From UBA1858 sp965227695 (lineage in GTDB: Bacteria; Pseudomonadota; Gammaproteobacteria; UBA4575), in contig OZ245760.1 of NCBI GenBank assembly GCA_965227695.1, positions 682,001 to 746,000 of the forward strand: a DNA stretch of 64,000 nt. Direction: 5' to 3'. Positions 17,388-26,951 of this stretch are shown piece by piece. Made by a program: the position numbers and the translations under genes. The number at the start of each line of letters is the position of its first letter. The stretch's first letter is position 1. Below the pieces are notes generated by a model, which saw only the letters and a program-made list of their open reading frames with translations, had not been told where the DNA came from and searched no databases.

Positions 17388-18470
17388 TTAGGAATTTACT
17401 ACAGCCTGTCGGTGAAATAGCACCAGATGTTCCAGGTCGAGCCGGATTGCCAGTGGCTTGCCAATTTCATGGTTGTGGTGACTGGGCGCATAACATAAAA
17501 CAGTATGGTTGTTTGGAAGACGCAGCGTGTATAAAAATTCTGCACCGAGAAAGCGTTTGCTCTCAACAATCGCGGATATCGGGCTTGCATCGTCGTGCGG
17601 GATGTCATCGGGTCTTACCAGCAAATCCACCTGATCACCCGGTCTAAAGGCAGAACTCACATCGCCGGTTAATTGGCCAAAAACCGTCTCGATATGCTGA
17701 TCATCCTTAACCACTGCCGGGATGAAGTTACCAAGACCGACAAAGTCCGCCACAAATCGTGAAGCCGGTTGATGATAAATGTTGTATGGCGTATCTAACT
17801 GCACCACCGCACCTTCATGCATGACACCGATACGGTCAGCGACTGCAAAAGCTTCATATTGGTCGTGAGTAACCAGTACGGCAGTCATTTTTGCCTGTTT
17901 GAGAATATCCCTGACCTGCATGGCCAGTTGTTGTCTCAGATCGGGGTCCAGGCTGGAAAATGGTTCATCAAGCAACAAAATAGCGGGCCTGGGTGCTAAA
18001 GCGCGTGCCAGGGCGACGCGCTGCTGCTGGCCTCCCGAGAGTTCATGGGGATATTTCGAATAGTGATTTGGATGAATTTCAACCAGGTTTAAAACATGGT
18101 TAACCTGTTGTTCAATATATTTTTTGTTATGTTTGCGAATGCCATAGGCCACATTCTCGCGCACACTCAGGTGTGGAAACAGGGCGAGATCCTGGAACAT
18201 CATACCAATGTTGCGCTGTTCAGGGGCTAATGATTCTTTGGAAGTGGCGATGACCTTGCCATCAACAGTAATTCTTCCATCCTCGATTTTATGTAAGCCG
18301 GCGACAGCGCGTAGCAGTGTTGTTTTTCCACATCCACTTGGTCCCAGCAAACATGCAATCTCATGTGCGTTTACCTGCAGGTTTGTTTGATTCAGAATCT
18401 GTAACTGCTGATGTGTTGCACAAACATTACTAATATCAAGTAATGGATTGTTGGCTAATTTATCTGGCAT
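17388..18470 (-). CDS. fbpC: Ferric iron ABC transporter, ATP-binding protein
   Basis: 360 residues. Walker A GPSGCGKTT (about 43-51), signature LSGGQQQR, Walker B LLLDEPFSSLD and the H-loop VTHDQYEA are intact, with a C-terminal TOBE-like regulatory domain. It powers ferric iron import through FbpB. The start overlaps the end of fbpB by 11 bases, indicating translational coupling. Thiamine, putrescine and sulfate importers share this ATPase type; the FbpA and FbpB neighbours decide the assignment. Confidence 0.88.
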   Translation of the reverse strand: MPDKLANNPLLDISNVCATHQQLQILNQTNLQVNAHEIACLLGPSGCGKTTLLRAVAGLHKIEDGRITVDGKVIATSKESLAPEQRNIGMMFQDLALFPHLSVRENVAYGIRKHNKKYIEQQVNHVLNLVEIHPNHYSKYPHELSGGQQQRVALARALAPRPAILLLDEPFSSLDPDLRQQLAMQVRDILKQAKMTAVLVTHDQYEAFAVADRIGVMHEGAVVQLDTPYNIYHQPASRFVADFVGLGNFIPAVVKDDQHIETVFGQLTGDVSSAFRPGDQVDLLVRPDDIPHDDASPISAIVESKRFLGAEFLYTLRLPNNHTVLCYAPSHHNHEIGKPLAIRLDLEHLVLFHRQAVVNS

Positions 18471-20130
18471 GGGCTTTGATGGATAAATTTAAAATTATGA
18501 CCGGAACTATCCCGGTAAATACAATAGCAAGTGCGGCGGTTGATGCGTCGGCCAGACGCTCATCCGATGCCAGTTCGTACGCGCGAACCGATAAAGTATT
18601 GAAGTTAAAAGGCCGCATTATAAGCGTGGCGGGCAACTCTTTCATGACTTCCACGAAAACCAGTAATGCAGCAGTTAAAAGTCCGCTGCGGACCAGAGGC
18701 AAATGGATATTACGCAAAGTGCTAAACAGCCCATTACCCATTAATCGGGAAGCTTCGTCCATGGAATGATTGATTTTACTTAAGCTGGCTCCGACTGTCT
18801 GCAGAGCGAGAGATAAAAAACGCACAGTATGAGCAAACACAAGGGCAAAGATCGTCCCGGTAAAAATCAGACCGACATCAACATTAAAAGTATGACCTAG
18901 TAAGCTAATCAGCCAATTATCCAGGTTGCCAAAAATGATAAGCGCCCCAACAGCAATGATAGTGCCCGGGACTGCATATCCCATCGCGCATAAATTGATT
19001 AAACTGTTTACCAGCAGGCTTTGACTGGCACGCTTGCCATAGGCAAGAATAAGGGCAATGAAAAGCGTGACCATGGCAGCGCTTGCTGCGAGGAAAAAGC
19101 TATTGAATGCCAGAGACCAGAACGCCCGGTTTACCATTGTGCCCGCAGTACTTAAAGCCCAGTACCCCAATTGTAAAACCGGAATAATGAAGCCAAATAA
19201 AGCGGGTATTAAGCAAGCCATAAAGGCAAATAAGGCGTATCTGCCCGAGAGGGGAGTGGGGTTATTTCGTTGCGCAACATTGCTTGGGTTATGGTAGCGA
19301 ATTCTTCGGCGTTGTTGCTGTTCGAGTATAAAAAGGACAAATACCGTCAGCATCAGGATGCTGGACAGCTGAGCTGCTGTGGCAGGTTCACCAAAGCCAA
19401 ACCAGGTTCGAAATATGCCAGTAGTAAAAGTATCAACGCCAAAGTACTGCACAGTACCATAGTCTGCCAGTGTCTCCATTAAAGCCAGTGTGATTCCTGC
19501 TGCAATGGCCGGTCGTGCCAGGGGAATTATCAGTGTAAGTAAACGCTCAGTACTGTTTGCACCCAGCGTGCGGGCTGCATCAATAACATTGCTGGATTGC
19601 ATTATAAGCGTGGAGCGAGTCAGCAAGAACACGTATGGGTACAACACAAATGAAAACATCGCGATAGCCCCACCCAGTGAACGAATCTCCGGAAACCAGT
19701 AATCACCATATTGCCAGTTAAATAGTGCTCTCAGATGAGTTTGAACCGGACCACTGTAATCAAGTACGCCGGTATATGTGTAGGCAATTATGTAAGCGGG
19801 CATTGCCAGTGGGAGTAATAACAAAAATTCCACCAGGCGTTTGCCCGGAAAGGAATACAGCGCACATAACCACGCTGCAGGGACGCCAATGATGAATGTG
19901 CCAAAAGCAACACCGACAGCCAGTGCCAGGGAGTTTTTTATATATTCAAAAAGGACATGATCCAGCAGGTGCTGCCAGGTTTCCGAGCGTGGCTGGAAAT
20001 TGAATTGCAAAACGACCAGAAGTGGCAGTGTGATTATCAGGGTGATGGCGGTAATCGCTATCAACCACTGCCATGAAAAATCCCCGCGCAATAAAGAAGA
20101 ATTGCGCAGGGAGAATTGGTTGTTGATCAT
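18460..20130 (-). CDS. fbpB: Ferric iron ABC transporter, permease (fused two-domain)
   Basis: 556 residues with about twelve hydrophobic segments in two homologous halves, each holding a BPD-type permease domain; the EAA-like loops are DAARTLGANSTERLLTLIIPLARPA-type (near 185) and DEASRLMGNGLFSTLRNIHLPL-type (near 475). This double-length layout is typical of FbpB. It forms the channel for ferric iron delivered by FbpA. It lies 31 bases after fbpA and overlaps fbpC. Confidence 0.9.
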   Translation of the reverse strand: MINNQFSLRNSSLLRGDFSWQWLIAITAITLIITLPLLVVLQFNFQPRSETWQHLLDHVLFEYIKNSLALAVGVAFGTFIIGVPAAWLCALYSFPGKRLVEFLLLLPLAMPAYIIAYTYTGVLDYSGPVQTHLRALFNWQYGDYWFPEIRSLGGAIAMFSFVLYPYVFLLTRSTLIMQSSNVIDAARTLGANSTERLLTLIIPLARPAIAAGITLALMETLADYGTVQYFGVDTFTTGIFRTWFGFGEPATAAQLSSILMLTVFVLFILEQQQRRRIRYHNPSNVAQRNNPTPLSGRYALFAFMACLIPALFGFIIPVLQLGYWALSTAGTMVNRAFWSLAFNSFFLAASAAMVTLFIALILAYGKRASQSLLVNSLINLCAMGYAVPGTIIAVGALIIFGNLDNWLISLLGHTFNVDVGLIFTGTIFALVFAHTVRFLSLALQTVGASLSKINHSMDEASRLMGNGLFSTLRNIHLPLVRSGLLTAALLVFVEVMKELPATLIMRPFNFNTLSVRAYELASDERLADASTAALAIVFTGIVPVIILNLSIKAHAR

Positions 20131-20161
20131 TGGTAAATTGAATCGACGGACTTGATTGGGG

Positions 20162-21181
20162 CTACCTCCAATGTGCCTTGTCCATGACCCTGACCGCAGC
20201 CGCGTTCAGTTCGCCAAGCTTGCCAAGGTTAAGTGTATCTGCTTTGAATGGGCCCCATTCTTTTAGGATAGCATTTTTCGAGACGCCTTCAATGACCGGG
20301 TATTCCAGATTCACATCGGCATACCAGGCCTGTGCCTCCTGGGTGTAGAGGAACCTGATCAGTTCAAGCGCAAGCTCGTAGCGTTCGCTGTGCTTGGTAA
20401 TTCCGATTCCGCTGACGTTGACATGTGCGCCACGGTCCTTCTGGTTGGGCCAGAATAATTTTACTTTCGCCGCCACTTGCTGTTCGGACTTTGTGCCGGT
20501 AATCATATTGCCAAGATAATAAGAATTAATGACCGCGATGTCGCATTGTCCCGCTGCGAGAGCTTTCACCTGGTCGCGATCACCCCCCTGAGGTTTGCGC
20601 GCAAAATTATTGACAAATTTCTCTGTCCATTGCTGGGTGGCCTGTTCACCGTTATGCGCGATCAATGATGCGATCAGGGACTGGTTATATATATTATTCG
20701 ATGAGCGAATGCAGATCTTGTTTTTCCACTTTGGGTCAGCCAGGTCTTCATAGGTTGACAAGTCGGCTTCACTAATATGCTCCGGGTTATAGATGATCGC
20801 GCGAACACGCAAGGATAAACCAAGCCAGTAGCCTTCGCTGTCACGATACTGCTCCGGCACTAAATTTAAAAATGCGCTATCGTTAATGGGCTGCAGAAGG
20901 TCTGCCTGTTTGGCGCGATGCAACCGACCTGCATCCACGGTAATGAAAATATCCGCCGGGGAATGTTTACCCTCATTCTCCAGTCGCTGGATTAGTGCAT
21001 CGGCCTTGCTGGTGACCAGGTTGATTTTGATGTCGCGTTGATTGGCAAACTGATCAAGTATTGGTTTTATAAGAGCCTCTTTACGGGCAGAGTACACATT
21101 GAGTTCTTCCTGGGCATTTACAGATTGCGCAAGAAGTCCGGCAAAAGTAATGTAAATTATTGATTTTATATAAAATTTCAT
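20162..21181 (-). CDS. fbpA: Periplasmic ferric iron-binding protein
   Basis: 339 residues. A signal peptide ends at VNAQEE, then LNVYSARKE starts the class 1 binding-protein fold. The tandem tyrosines in INSYYLGNM (about 225) are the usual iron ligands of FbpA/FutA proteins, which argues for iron rather than another solute. It is the first gene of the fbpABC operon. An inverted repeat upstream (21238-21262) may be its operator. Confidence 0.9.
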   Translation of the reverse strand: MKFYIKSIIYITFAGLLAQSVNAQEELNVYSARKEALIKPILDQFANQRDIKINLVTSKADALIQRLENEGKHSPADIFITVDAGRLHRAKQADLLQPINDSAFLNLVPEQYRDSEGYWLGLSLRVRAIIYNPEHISEADLSTYEDLADPKWKNKICIRSSNNIYNQSLIASLIAHNGEQATQQWTEKFVNNFARKPQGGDRDQVKALAAGQCDIAVINSYYLGNMITGTKSEQQVAAKVKLFWPNQKDRGAHVNVSGIGITKHSERYELALELIRFLYTQEAQAWYADVNLEYPVIEGVSKNAILKEWGPFKADTLNLGKLGELNAAAVRVMDKAHWR

Positions 21182-21237
21182 CTTAACTAGTCCGTTTTAA
21201 AGGTCAATTTATGATTCGTCCAGGCACTGATATTAAC

Positions 21238-21262
21238 ACAAATGAGATGTATTCTTATTTGT
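21238..21262. promoter_or_regulatory. Candidate operator upstream of fbpA (Fur-like?)
   Basis: Two 10-base arms (ACAAATGAGA / TCTTATTTGT, 9 of 10 complementary) around a 5-base spacer, in the divergent spacer of fbpA and glnE. Iron importers are commonly Fur-controlled and the site is AT-rich with arms loosely like Fur hexamers, but it does not match the E. coli Fur box closely. Confidence 0.35.
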
Positions 21263-21335
21263 ATATCGTATCTTATCTGACCTCGATCAGTAATATAAGT
21301 TTTTCTTATATGAAATAGTTTTTCAGGGTTTATAT

Positions 21336-24140
21336 ATGAATCTACCTGTCGCAATATCGGAAGAAGTTCAGTCCCAGTGGGATCAATTTGTATCAGCCAC
21401 ATCACCGGCTGACACCATCCTTGCTAGCGAAGACAGCATTAAAAGGTTTTGGCAGCAGAGTGCTTTCATCATGCGCCTGTGTAAAAAACACCCTGACTGG
21501 CTGGAAAGTCTGCTACAGGACAATCCGACGAATATAGTCGGGCACTTATGCGAGCAAACTGGCAAAAATCTTTCCCATGACATCAGCGAAGATGAGTTCA
21601 AGCAAGCGCTAAGACAGTTACGTCAGCGTGCCCATTTGCATATTTGCTGGAATGATCTGATAGAACAGCAAGATATCTTCTTTATTTTGAGTCAACTCAG
21701 CCATCTTGCGGATGGCTGTATGAAGCTGTCAGCAGACTGGCAGCGCCACAGACTCGTGGATAAGTATGGTGAGCCTCGCAATGAGCAGGGTGATATTGTT
21801 CATCTGGTCGTGATAGCCATGGGTAAACTGGGAGGGGATGAGCTTAATTTTTCTTCCGATATTGACATCATGTTCAGTTATTCAGACACCGGGTCCACCG
21901 ATGGCGAATTATCCATTTCCAATCAGGAATTTTTCACTCATCTTGCACAAAGCGTTATTAACTCGTTGTCTGAGATGACTGTGGATGGTTTTGTTTACCG
22001 TGTTGATTGTCGCCTGAGACCTTTTGGTGACTCAGGCCCACTGGTGGTTAATTTTAATCATGTAGAGGATTATCTGCATACCCATGGTCGTGAGTGGGAA
22101 CGCTATGCGTATCTCAAGGCGCGCGTGATGTATGGGCTGGAACAGGATTTGTTGCAGTTCGACCAGATGGCCTCATCATTTGTCTATCGCAAATACATAG
22201 ATTTTGGCGTCATTCATACACTGCGTGAGATGAAAGATCTGATTTCACGACAGATCGTCAGAAAAGGCAGTGCTGAACATATAAAACTCGGGTTTGGCGG
22301 GATCCGGGAAATTGAATTTATCGTTCAGTTTTTTCAACTGGTGCATGGTGGACGCAACCGTGCCATGCAGACACGCAAAATAGTTGAAGGCCTTGAAGAA
22401 ATCCGTAAAGCCGGTTACCTCAACAATGATGAAGTGACAGCGTTGCTGAATGCCTATAAATTTTTGCGCCGTGTCGAGAATCGCCTGCAAATGTACGATG
22501 ACATGCAAACCCATGTGCTACCTGACCAATCGAGGTTGCGCTTAACGCTGGCCCAATCAATGGGGTTTGAAGATATTGAGCACTTTGAGCGTGAGCTTCA
22601 AAATCAACGTGATGCCGTCAATCAGGTTTTTGTGAAAATACACGGAGATACAGCAGATCCGCATGAACAAGGAGACTTTGATGTTCTATGGGACCGGTTG
22701 ACAAGCCAGAGTGAGGAATTTTCTTTAGATGAGTTCAATATAAAAGAGTTTAACGATCTGGAATATGTGGTGAATAAACTGCGTCTGCTGATAAACAGTC
22801 CGGCATACCGCAATCAGGATCATGAAGGACGGCTTCGTCTGAGGAATTTTATTCCAAAATTTTTGCAGCAAATAAAAAAGACAGATTGCCCTGCATTAGT
22901 TGTTGATCGTTTATTTCTCTTGCTACAAAGTATATTAAGACGTTCTGTTTATCTGGTTTTACTGAATGAAAACGAGGAAGCACTGAAGCAATTAATTGCT
23001 GTTGTTTCCAGCAGTCCATGGATTGCGAAACATATTACCTCATACCCGCTTTTACTGGATGAACTGGTTGCTCGATCAGAGCATGATTACCTGTTAACCA
23101 AGGATGAGATTTCCAGGCAATTCAAAGAAGAAATCCTGGCACATGAAGAGCTGGAATATGAATCGGTGCTGGAAAGGGTGCGACTTTTTAAACATGCAAG
23201 AGAGCTGCGTGTGGCATGCGCTGATGTTTTGGGAAAAATCCCGATAATGAAAGTCAGTGATCAGTTGAGCTGGACTGCAGAAGTGGTTGTCGATGGTTGC
23301 GTAAAATATCTTGAACGGCAGTTTGACCCGGCGATGAAGGATAATCTGGCTGTGATCGCGCTTGGCAAACTGGGAGGTATTGAGCTCAGCTATGGGTCGG
23401 ATCTGGATTTGATGTATATCTGTAAAAATGAAAAAGATTCCGGGTACGGCGTTGAGAACAAAATTCCCTATGTGGTGAAAATAACAAAATTTGCCCAGCG
23501 CTTAACCCAGATGCTTGCTCTGCAGACTGTTTCCGGCAAGCTGTATGATATTGATATGCGTCTGAGGCCGGATGGTGAATCGGGGCCACTGGTCCCGCAT
23601 TTTTCATTTGTGGAGAGTTACTATCAGACGCGCGCCTGGACATGGGAGCTACAGGCACTGGTGCGGGCACGTTGCATTGCCGGTTCACCGGAATTCAAGC
23701 GACAATTCCAACACATGCGCCAGGCCATATTATGTCAACCAAGAGATCCCCGGGCCCTGGCCCAGGAAGTGGTCAACATGCGTGCAAAAATGCTGGACAG
23801 CAAAGCTAGTCATACTGAGGGCATATTTCATCTTAAAAACGATCAGGGCGGTATCACGGATATAGAATTTATGGTCCAATACGCGATTCTTGCGCATGCT
23901 CACAAGGATATGGACTTGTGTGAGTATTCAGATAATGTACGGTTACTCGAGCGCCTGGCAGATCATGGTTTTGTACCCACGGCGATGGCCCGGGAAATCA
24001 CCGAAATTTATTGTCAGTTTCGCAACGTCATGCATCGTATTGCTCTCCAGGCTGGTGAGCCCGAGGTGAGTGATAATCAATACCAGGCGCAAAGAAAAGT
24101 TGTGAGAAAATACTGGAAAACAATGCTGGGCGAATACTAA
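21336..24140 (+). CDS. glnE: Glutamine synthetase adenylyltransferase / adenylyl-removing enzyme
   Basis: 934 residues, normal length. It has two nucleotidyltransferase domains: the deadenylylating half with GKLGGDELNFSSDIDIM (about 166-182) and the adenylylating half with GKLGGIELSYGSDLDLMYI (about 673-691). GlnE adds or removes AMP on glutamine synthetase in response to nitrogen state, under PII control. The ATG follows CAGGG at seven bases. It is divergent from fbpA and followed 19 bases later by ilvE, a linkage often seen in gammaproteobacteria. Confidence 0.96.
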   Translation: MNLPVAISEEVQSQWDQFVSATSPADTILASEDSIKRFWQQSAFIMRLCKKHPDWLESLLQDNPTNIVGHLCEQTGKNLSHDISEDEFKQALRQLRQRAHLHICWNDLIEQQDIFFILSQLSHLADGCMKLSADWQRHRLVDKYGEPRNEQGDIVHLVVIAMGKLGGDELNFSSDIDIMFSYSDTGSTDGELSISNQEFFTHLAQSVINSLSEMTVDGFVYRVDCRLRPFGDSGPLVVNFNHVEDYLHTHGREWERYAYLKARVMYGLEQDLLQFDQMASSFVYRKYIDFGVIHTLREMKDLISRQIVRKGSAEHIKLGFGGIREIEFIVQFFQLVHGGRNRAMQTRKIVEGLEEIRKAGYLNNDEVTALLNAYKFLRRVENRLQMYDDMQTHVLPDQSRLRLTLAQSMGFEDIEHFERELQNQRDAVNQVFVKIHGDTADPHEQGDFDVLWDRLTSQSEEFSLDEFNIKEFNDLEYVVNKLRLLINSPAYRNQDHEGRLRLRNFIPKFLQQIKKTDCPALVVDRLFLLLQSILRRSVYLVLLNENEEALKQLIAVVSSSPWIAKHITSYPLLLDELVARSEHDYLLTKDEISRQFKEEILAHEELEYESVLERVRLFKHARELRVACADVLGKIPIMKVSDQLSWTAEVVVDGCVKYLERQFDPAMKDNLAVIALGKLGGIELSYGSDLDLMYICKNEKDSGYGVENKIPYVVKITKFAQRLTQMLALQTVSGKLYDIDMRLRPDGESGPLVPHFSFVESYYQTRAWTWELQALVRARCIAGSPEFKRQFQHMRQAILCQPRDPRALAQEVVNMRAKMLDSKASHTEGIFHLKNDQGGITDIEFMVQYAILAHAHKDMDLCEYSDNVRLLERLADHGFVPTAMAREITEIYCQFRNVMHRIALQAGEPEVSDNQYQAQRKVVRKYWKTMLGEY

Positions 24141-24159
24141 AAGGACTAGGAGTCGATTT

Positions 24160-25083
24160 ATGTCAATGTCGGATCGAGATGGAGTTATTTGGCGTGATGG
24201 TGAAATGATTGATTGGCGTGAAGCTGATACTCATGTGTTAACTCATACTCTGCATTACGGTGCAGGCGTATTTGAGGGCGTGCGGGCCTATGACGCCAAA
24301 CAGGGTACTTCTATTTTTCGCCTGCAGGATCATACCAGACGTCTATTAAATTCCGCGAAAATCATTGGTATGAGTGTGCCTTTCACTCAGGAGCAGCTCA
24401 ACCAGGCGCAGGTAGATGTCGTCCGGGCAAATGACATGAAATTTGGTTATATCCGTCCCATGTGTTTTTATGGTTCTGAAGGCATGGGGCTGCGCGCGGA
24501 CAACCTTAAGGTACATTGCATTATTGCTGCGTGGGAGTGGGGCGCCTACATGGGAAAAGAATGCCTGGAGAATGGCATCCGTGTCAAAACATCATCTTTT
24601 ACGCGTCATCATGTAAATGCCACGATGTGCAAGGCAAAAGTAAATGGACACTATGTCAATTCCATGCTGGCCCTTCAGGAGGCAGCGCATGATGGTTATG
24701 ATGAGGCCCTGCTGCTGGATCCGCAGGGATTTGTTGCTGAAGGCAGCGGTGAAAACGTATTCATGGTCCGTGATGAAGTGCTATATACCCCTGAATTAAG
24801 CTCCGCGCTGGATGGGATAACACGTAAAACAATCATCAATATTGCCAGGGAAATGGATATTCCTGTCGTCGAAAAGCAGATTTCGCGTGATGAAGTCTAT
24901 ATTGCGGATGAAGCTTTCTTTACTGGCACTGCGGCGGAAGTGACCCCGATACGGGAACTGGATAACCGTGCCATAGGTTCTGGTACACGTGGTCCGATGA
25001 CAGAAAAGCTGCAATCCAGGTACTTTCAGATTGTTCATGGCGAAGTGGAAGAGTATGGCCATTGGTTAACCCCTGCCTGCTAA
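24160..25083 (+). CDS. ilvE: Branched-chain amino acid aminotransferase
   Basis: 307 residues, a class IV PLP aminotransferase. The start VIWRDGEMIDW, the LHYGAGVFEG segment (about 30-40), the PLP lysine in CKAKVNGHYVNS (about 160) and EGSGENVFMV near 197 are characteristic. It makes the last step of valine, leucine and isoleucine synthesis. A strong AGGAG precedes the ATG. It sits between glnE and hldE. Confidence 0.95.
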   Translation: MSMSDRDGVIWRDGEMIDWREADTHVLTHTLHYGAGVFEGVRAYDAKQGTSIFRLQDHTRRLLNSAKIIGMSVPFTQEQLNQAQVDVVRANDMKFGYIRPMCFYGSEGMGLRADNLKVHCIIAAWEWGAYMGKECLENGIRVKTSSFTRHHVNATMCKAKVNGHYVNSMLALQEAAHDGYDEALLLDPQGFVAEGSGENVFMVRDEVLYTPELSSALDGITRKTIINIAREMDIPVVEKQISRDEVYIADEAFFTGTAAEVTPIRELDNRAIGSGTRGPMTEKLQSRYFQIVHGEVEEYGHWLTPAC

Positions 25084-25116
25084 CACGATGCGCCTGACCG
25101 ACTGACTCAACGCGCG

Positions 25117-26532
25117 ATGGACACAAAAGTACTGGTTGTAGGGGATGTAATGCTGGATCGCTACTGGCATGCTGATGCACACCGGATATCTCCCGAAGCA
25201 CCGGTGCCTGTCGCCAGTATCAACGAGACCCACGATCGTGCGGGTGGCGCCTCTAACGTCGCATTAAATATTCAGTCTCTTGGTTCAAAGGTGATTCTGA
25301 TGGGCGCTGTTGGTGAAGACCAGGAAGGCACCATATTGCAAAATCTACTTGATATAGAAAATATTCAGGTGCGGCTGGTTTCTCACCCATCCATACGAAC
25401 AACCTCAAAAATTCGCATTGTCAGTCGCAATCAGCAACTGATTCGGCTCGATTTTGATGATAATGCAAAAGCCTGCCGTGATGATATCCAGCGCATATTT
25501 TCAACGGCTGTAGCAGAATGCTCAATTGTTTTATTATCAGACTATGGCAAGGGTGTGCTGGATCAGCCCCAGACTTTCATTCAGCAAGCCAAAAAGCACC
25601 ACAAGCGTGTGGTGGTTGACCCTAAAGGCTCGGATTTCTCTAAATACAGGGACGCATCTGTTGTTACACCGAACTTTTCAGAATTTTGCGAGGTGGTGGG
25701 CAGCTGTCATTCTGAACGGGAAATATATGACAAAGCACAACAACTATGCTCTGAGAATAATTTTGAAGCTTTACTGATTACGCGTAGTGAAAAAGGTATG
25801 ACGCTGGTTATGCATGACGGTACGGTGACAAATTTCCCGGCTAAAGTGCGAGAAGTTTATGATGTCACGGGGGCCGGTGATACGGTTATTTCGGCATTTG
25901 CCATGAGTCTTGCCCGGGATCAGGATCTTAATCAGGCGGCCCATGTGGCCAACATTGCCGCGAGTATCGTGGTAGGCAAGTTTGGTGCTGCTACCGTGTC
26001 AACGGAAGAGCTGGCACATGGCATGTTAAGTTATGAAAGTTCCAGCAGTAAATTGGTCAGTAGTGATTTTCTGGTTAAACGCATCGAAGATGCGCATAAT
26101 AAGAAGCAGACAGTCGTTTTCACTAATGGTTGTTTTGATGTTCTGCATAAAGGCCATGCGCACTTGTTACGTCAGGCTTCCAATTATGGTGACATGGTTG
26201 TTCTCGGACTAAACTCGGATAATTCTGTAAAACGTCTGAAAGGCGAAGGCCGGCCCGTTAATTCACTGGCAGACAGGGCGGAGATGTTATCTTACTTTCC
26301 CGGTGTCGACTGGATTGTGGAATTTGATGAAGATACCCCCGAGGCGCTAATAAAAACCCTGAATCCGGATGTGATAATGAAAGGCGGTGACTATAAAGTG
26401 GAAGATGTGGTTGGTGCGGACTATGTCACAGCGCGCGGCGGCAAAGTGGTAATAGTGCCATTTGTTGACGGGTACTCTACCAGCCAAATGATCACTTCAA
26501 TAATCAATAAGTCCTGGCACAGCGGTTCATAA
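25117..26532 (+). CDS. hldE: Bifunctional heptose-7-phosphate kinase / heptose-1-phosphate adenylyltransferase
   Basis: 471 residues with two domains. The PfkB-type kinase (about 1-310) has VVGDVMLDRYW, AGGASNVALN and the catalytic DVTGAGDTV. The adenylyltransferase (about 340-471) begins TNGCFDVLHKGHAHLL. HldE makes ADP-heptose, the donor for the LPS inner core. The ATG used starts very close to the first beta strand; a CTG five codons upstream is in frame, and no clear ribosome binding site decides. It opens the LPS region that follows. Confidence 0.94.
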   Translation: MDTKVLVVGDVMLDRYWHADAHRISPEAPVPVASINETHDRAGGASNVALNIQSLGSKVILMGAVGEDQEGTILQNLLDIENIQVRLVSHPSIRTTSKIRIVSRNQQLIRLDFDDNAKACRDDIQRIFSTAVAECSIVLLSDYGKGVLDQPQTFIQQAKKHHKRVVVDPKGSDFSKYRDASVVTPNFSEFCEVVGSCHSEREIYDKAQQLCSENNFEALLITRSEKGMTLVMHDGTVTNFPAKVREVYDVTGAGDTVISAFAMSLARDQDLNQAAHVANIAASIVVGKFGAATVSTEELAHGMLSYESSSSKLVSSDFLVKRIEDAHNKKQTVVFTNGCFDVLHKGHAHLLRQASNYGDMVVLGLNSDNSVKRLKGEGRPVNSLADRAEMLSYFPGVDWIVEFDEDTPEALIKTLNPDVIMKGGDYKVEDVVGADYVTARGGKVVIVPFVDGYSTSQMITSIINKSWHSGS

Positions 26533-26711
26533 ACAAGAATCCTGGTTCCAGGCAATAATGGTTAGTATCGGCTGCCGCAATTTTTTACAGTCAATCATAG
26601 GTGGGTGATGCCAGAATACTCATATGGTTAATCGAATATTTGTGAAGGGAGTATGGTTATCGCCATGCATGATCTGCTACGCTGCGGGCAATTGATACAT
26701 ACTTGCTACTC

Positions 26712-26945
26712 ATGAAAGAATTCATTGTTACATTCAACCTGCTCGCAGATGATTATGAACAGGCAAAAAGAATCAGTGAGCCGATCTGCGCCTACTTTCT
26801 GAAAGACAATATGTGCACACTTGAATCAGTTCGAGCGAAAAACCCTGACAGTGCAACCCGTGCCTCTGCAGGCAGAAGAAAAACTGACAGGTCATGGCTT
26901 AGTGGATTTGGTAATAACGACAGGCGTAAACCAGAATCGCCATAA
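26712..26945 (+). CDS. Hypothetical small protein (uncertain)
   Basis: A possible 77-residue protein starting MKEFIVTFNLLADDYEQAK. The first 45 residues read like a folded protein with mixed charged and hydrophobic residues; the tail is basic and Ser/Arg-rich. There is no good ribosome binding site and no family I recognise. Without it, the space between hldE and the following kinase gene would be about 420 bases with no other feature. Confidence 0.3.
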   Translation: MKEFIVTFNLLADDYEQAKRISEPICAYFLKDNMCTLESVRAKNPDSATRASAGRRKTDRSWLSGFGNNDRRKPESP

Positions 26946-26951
26946 AAGTCG

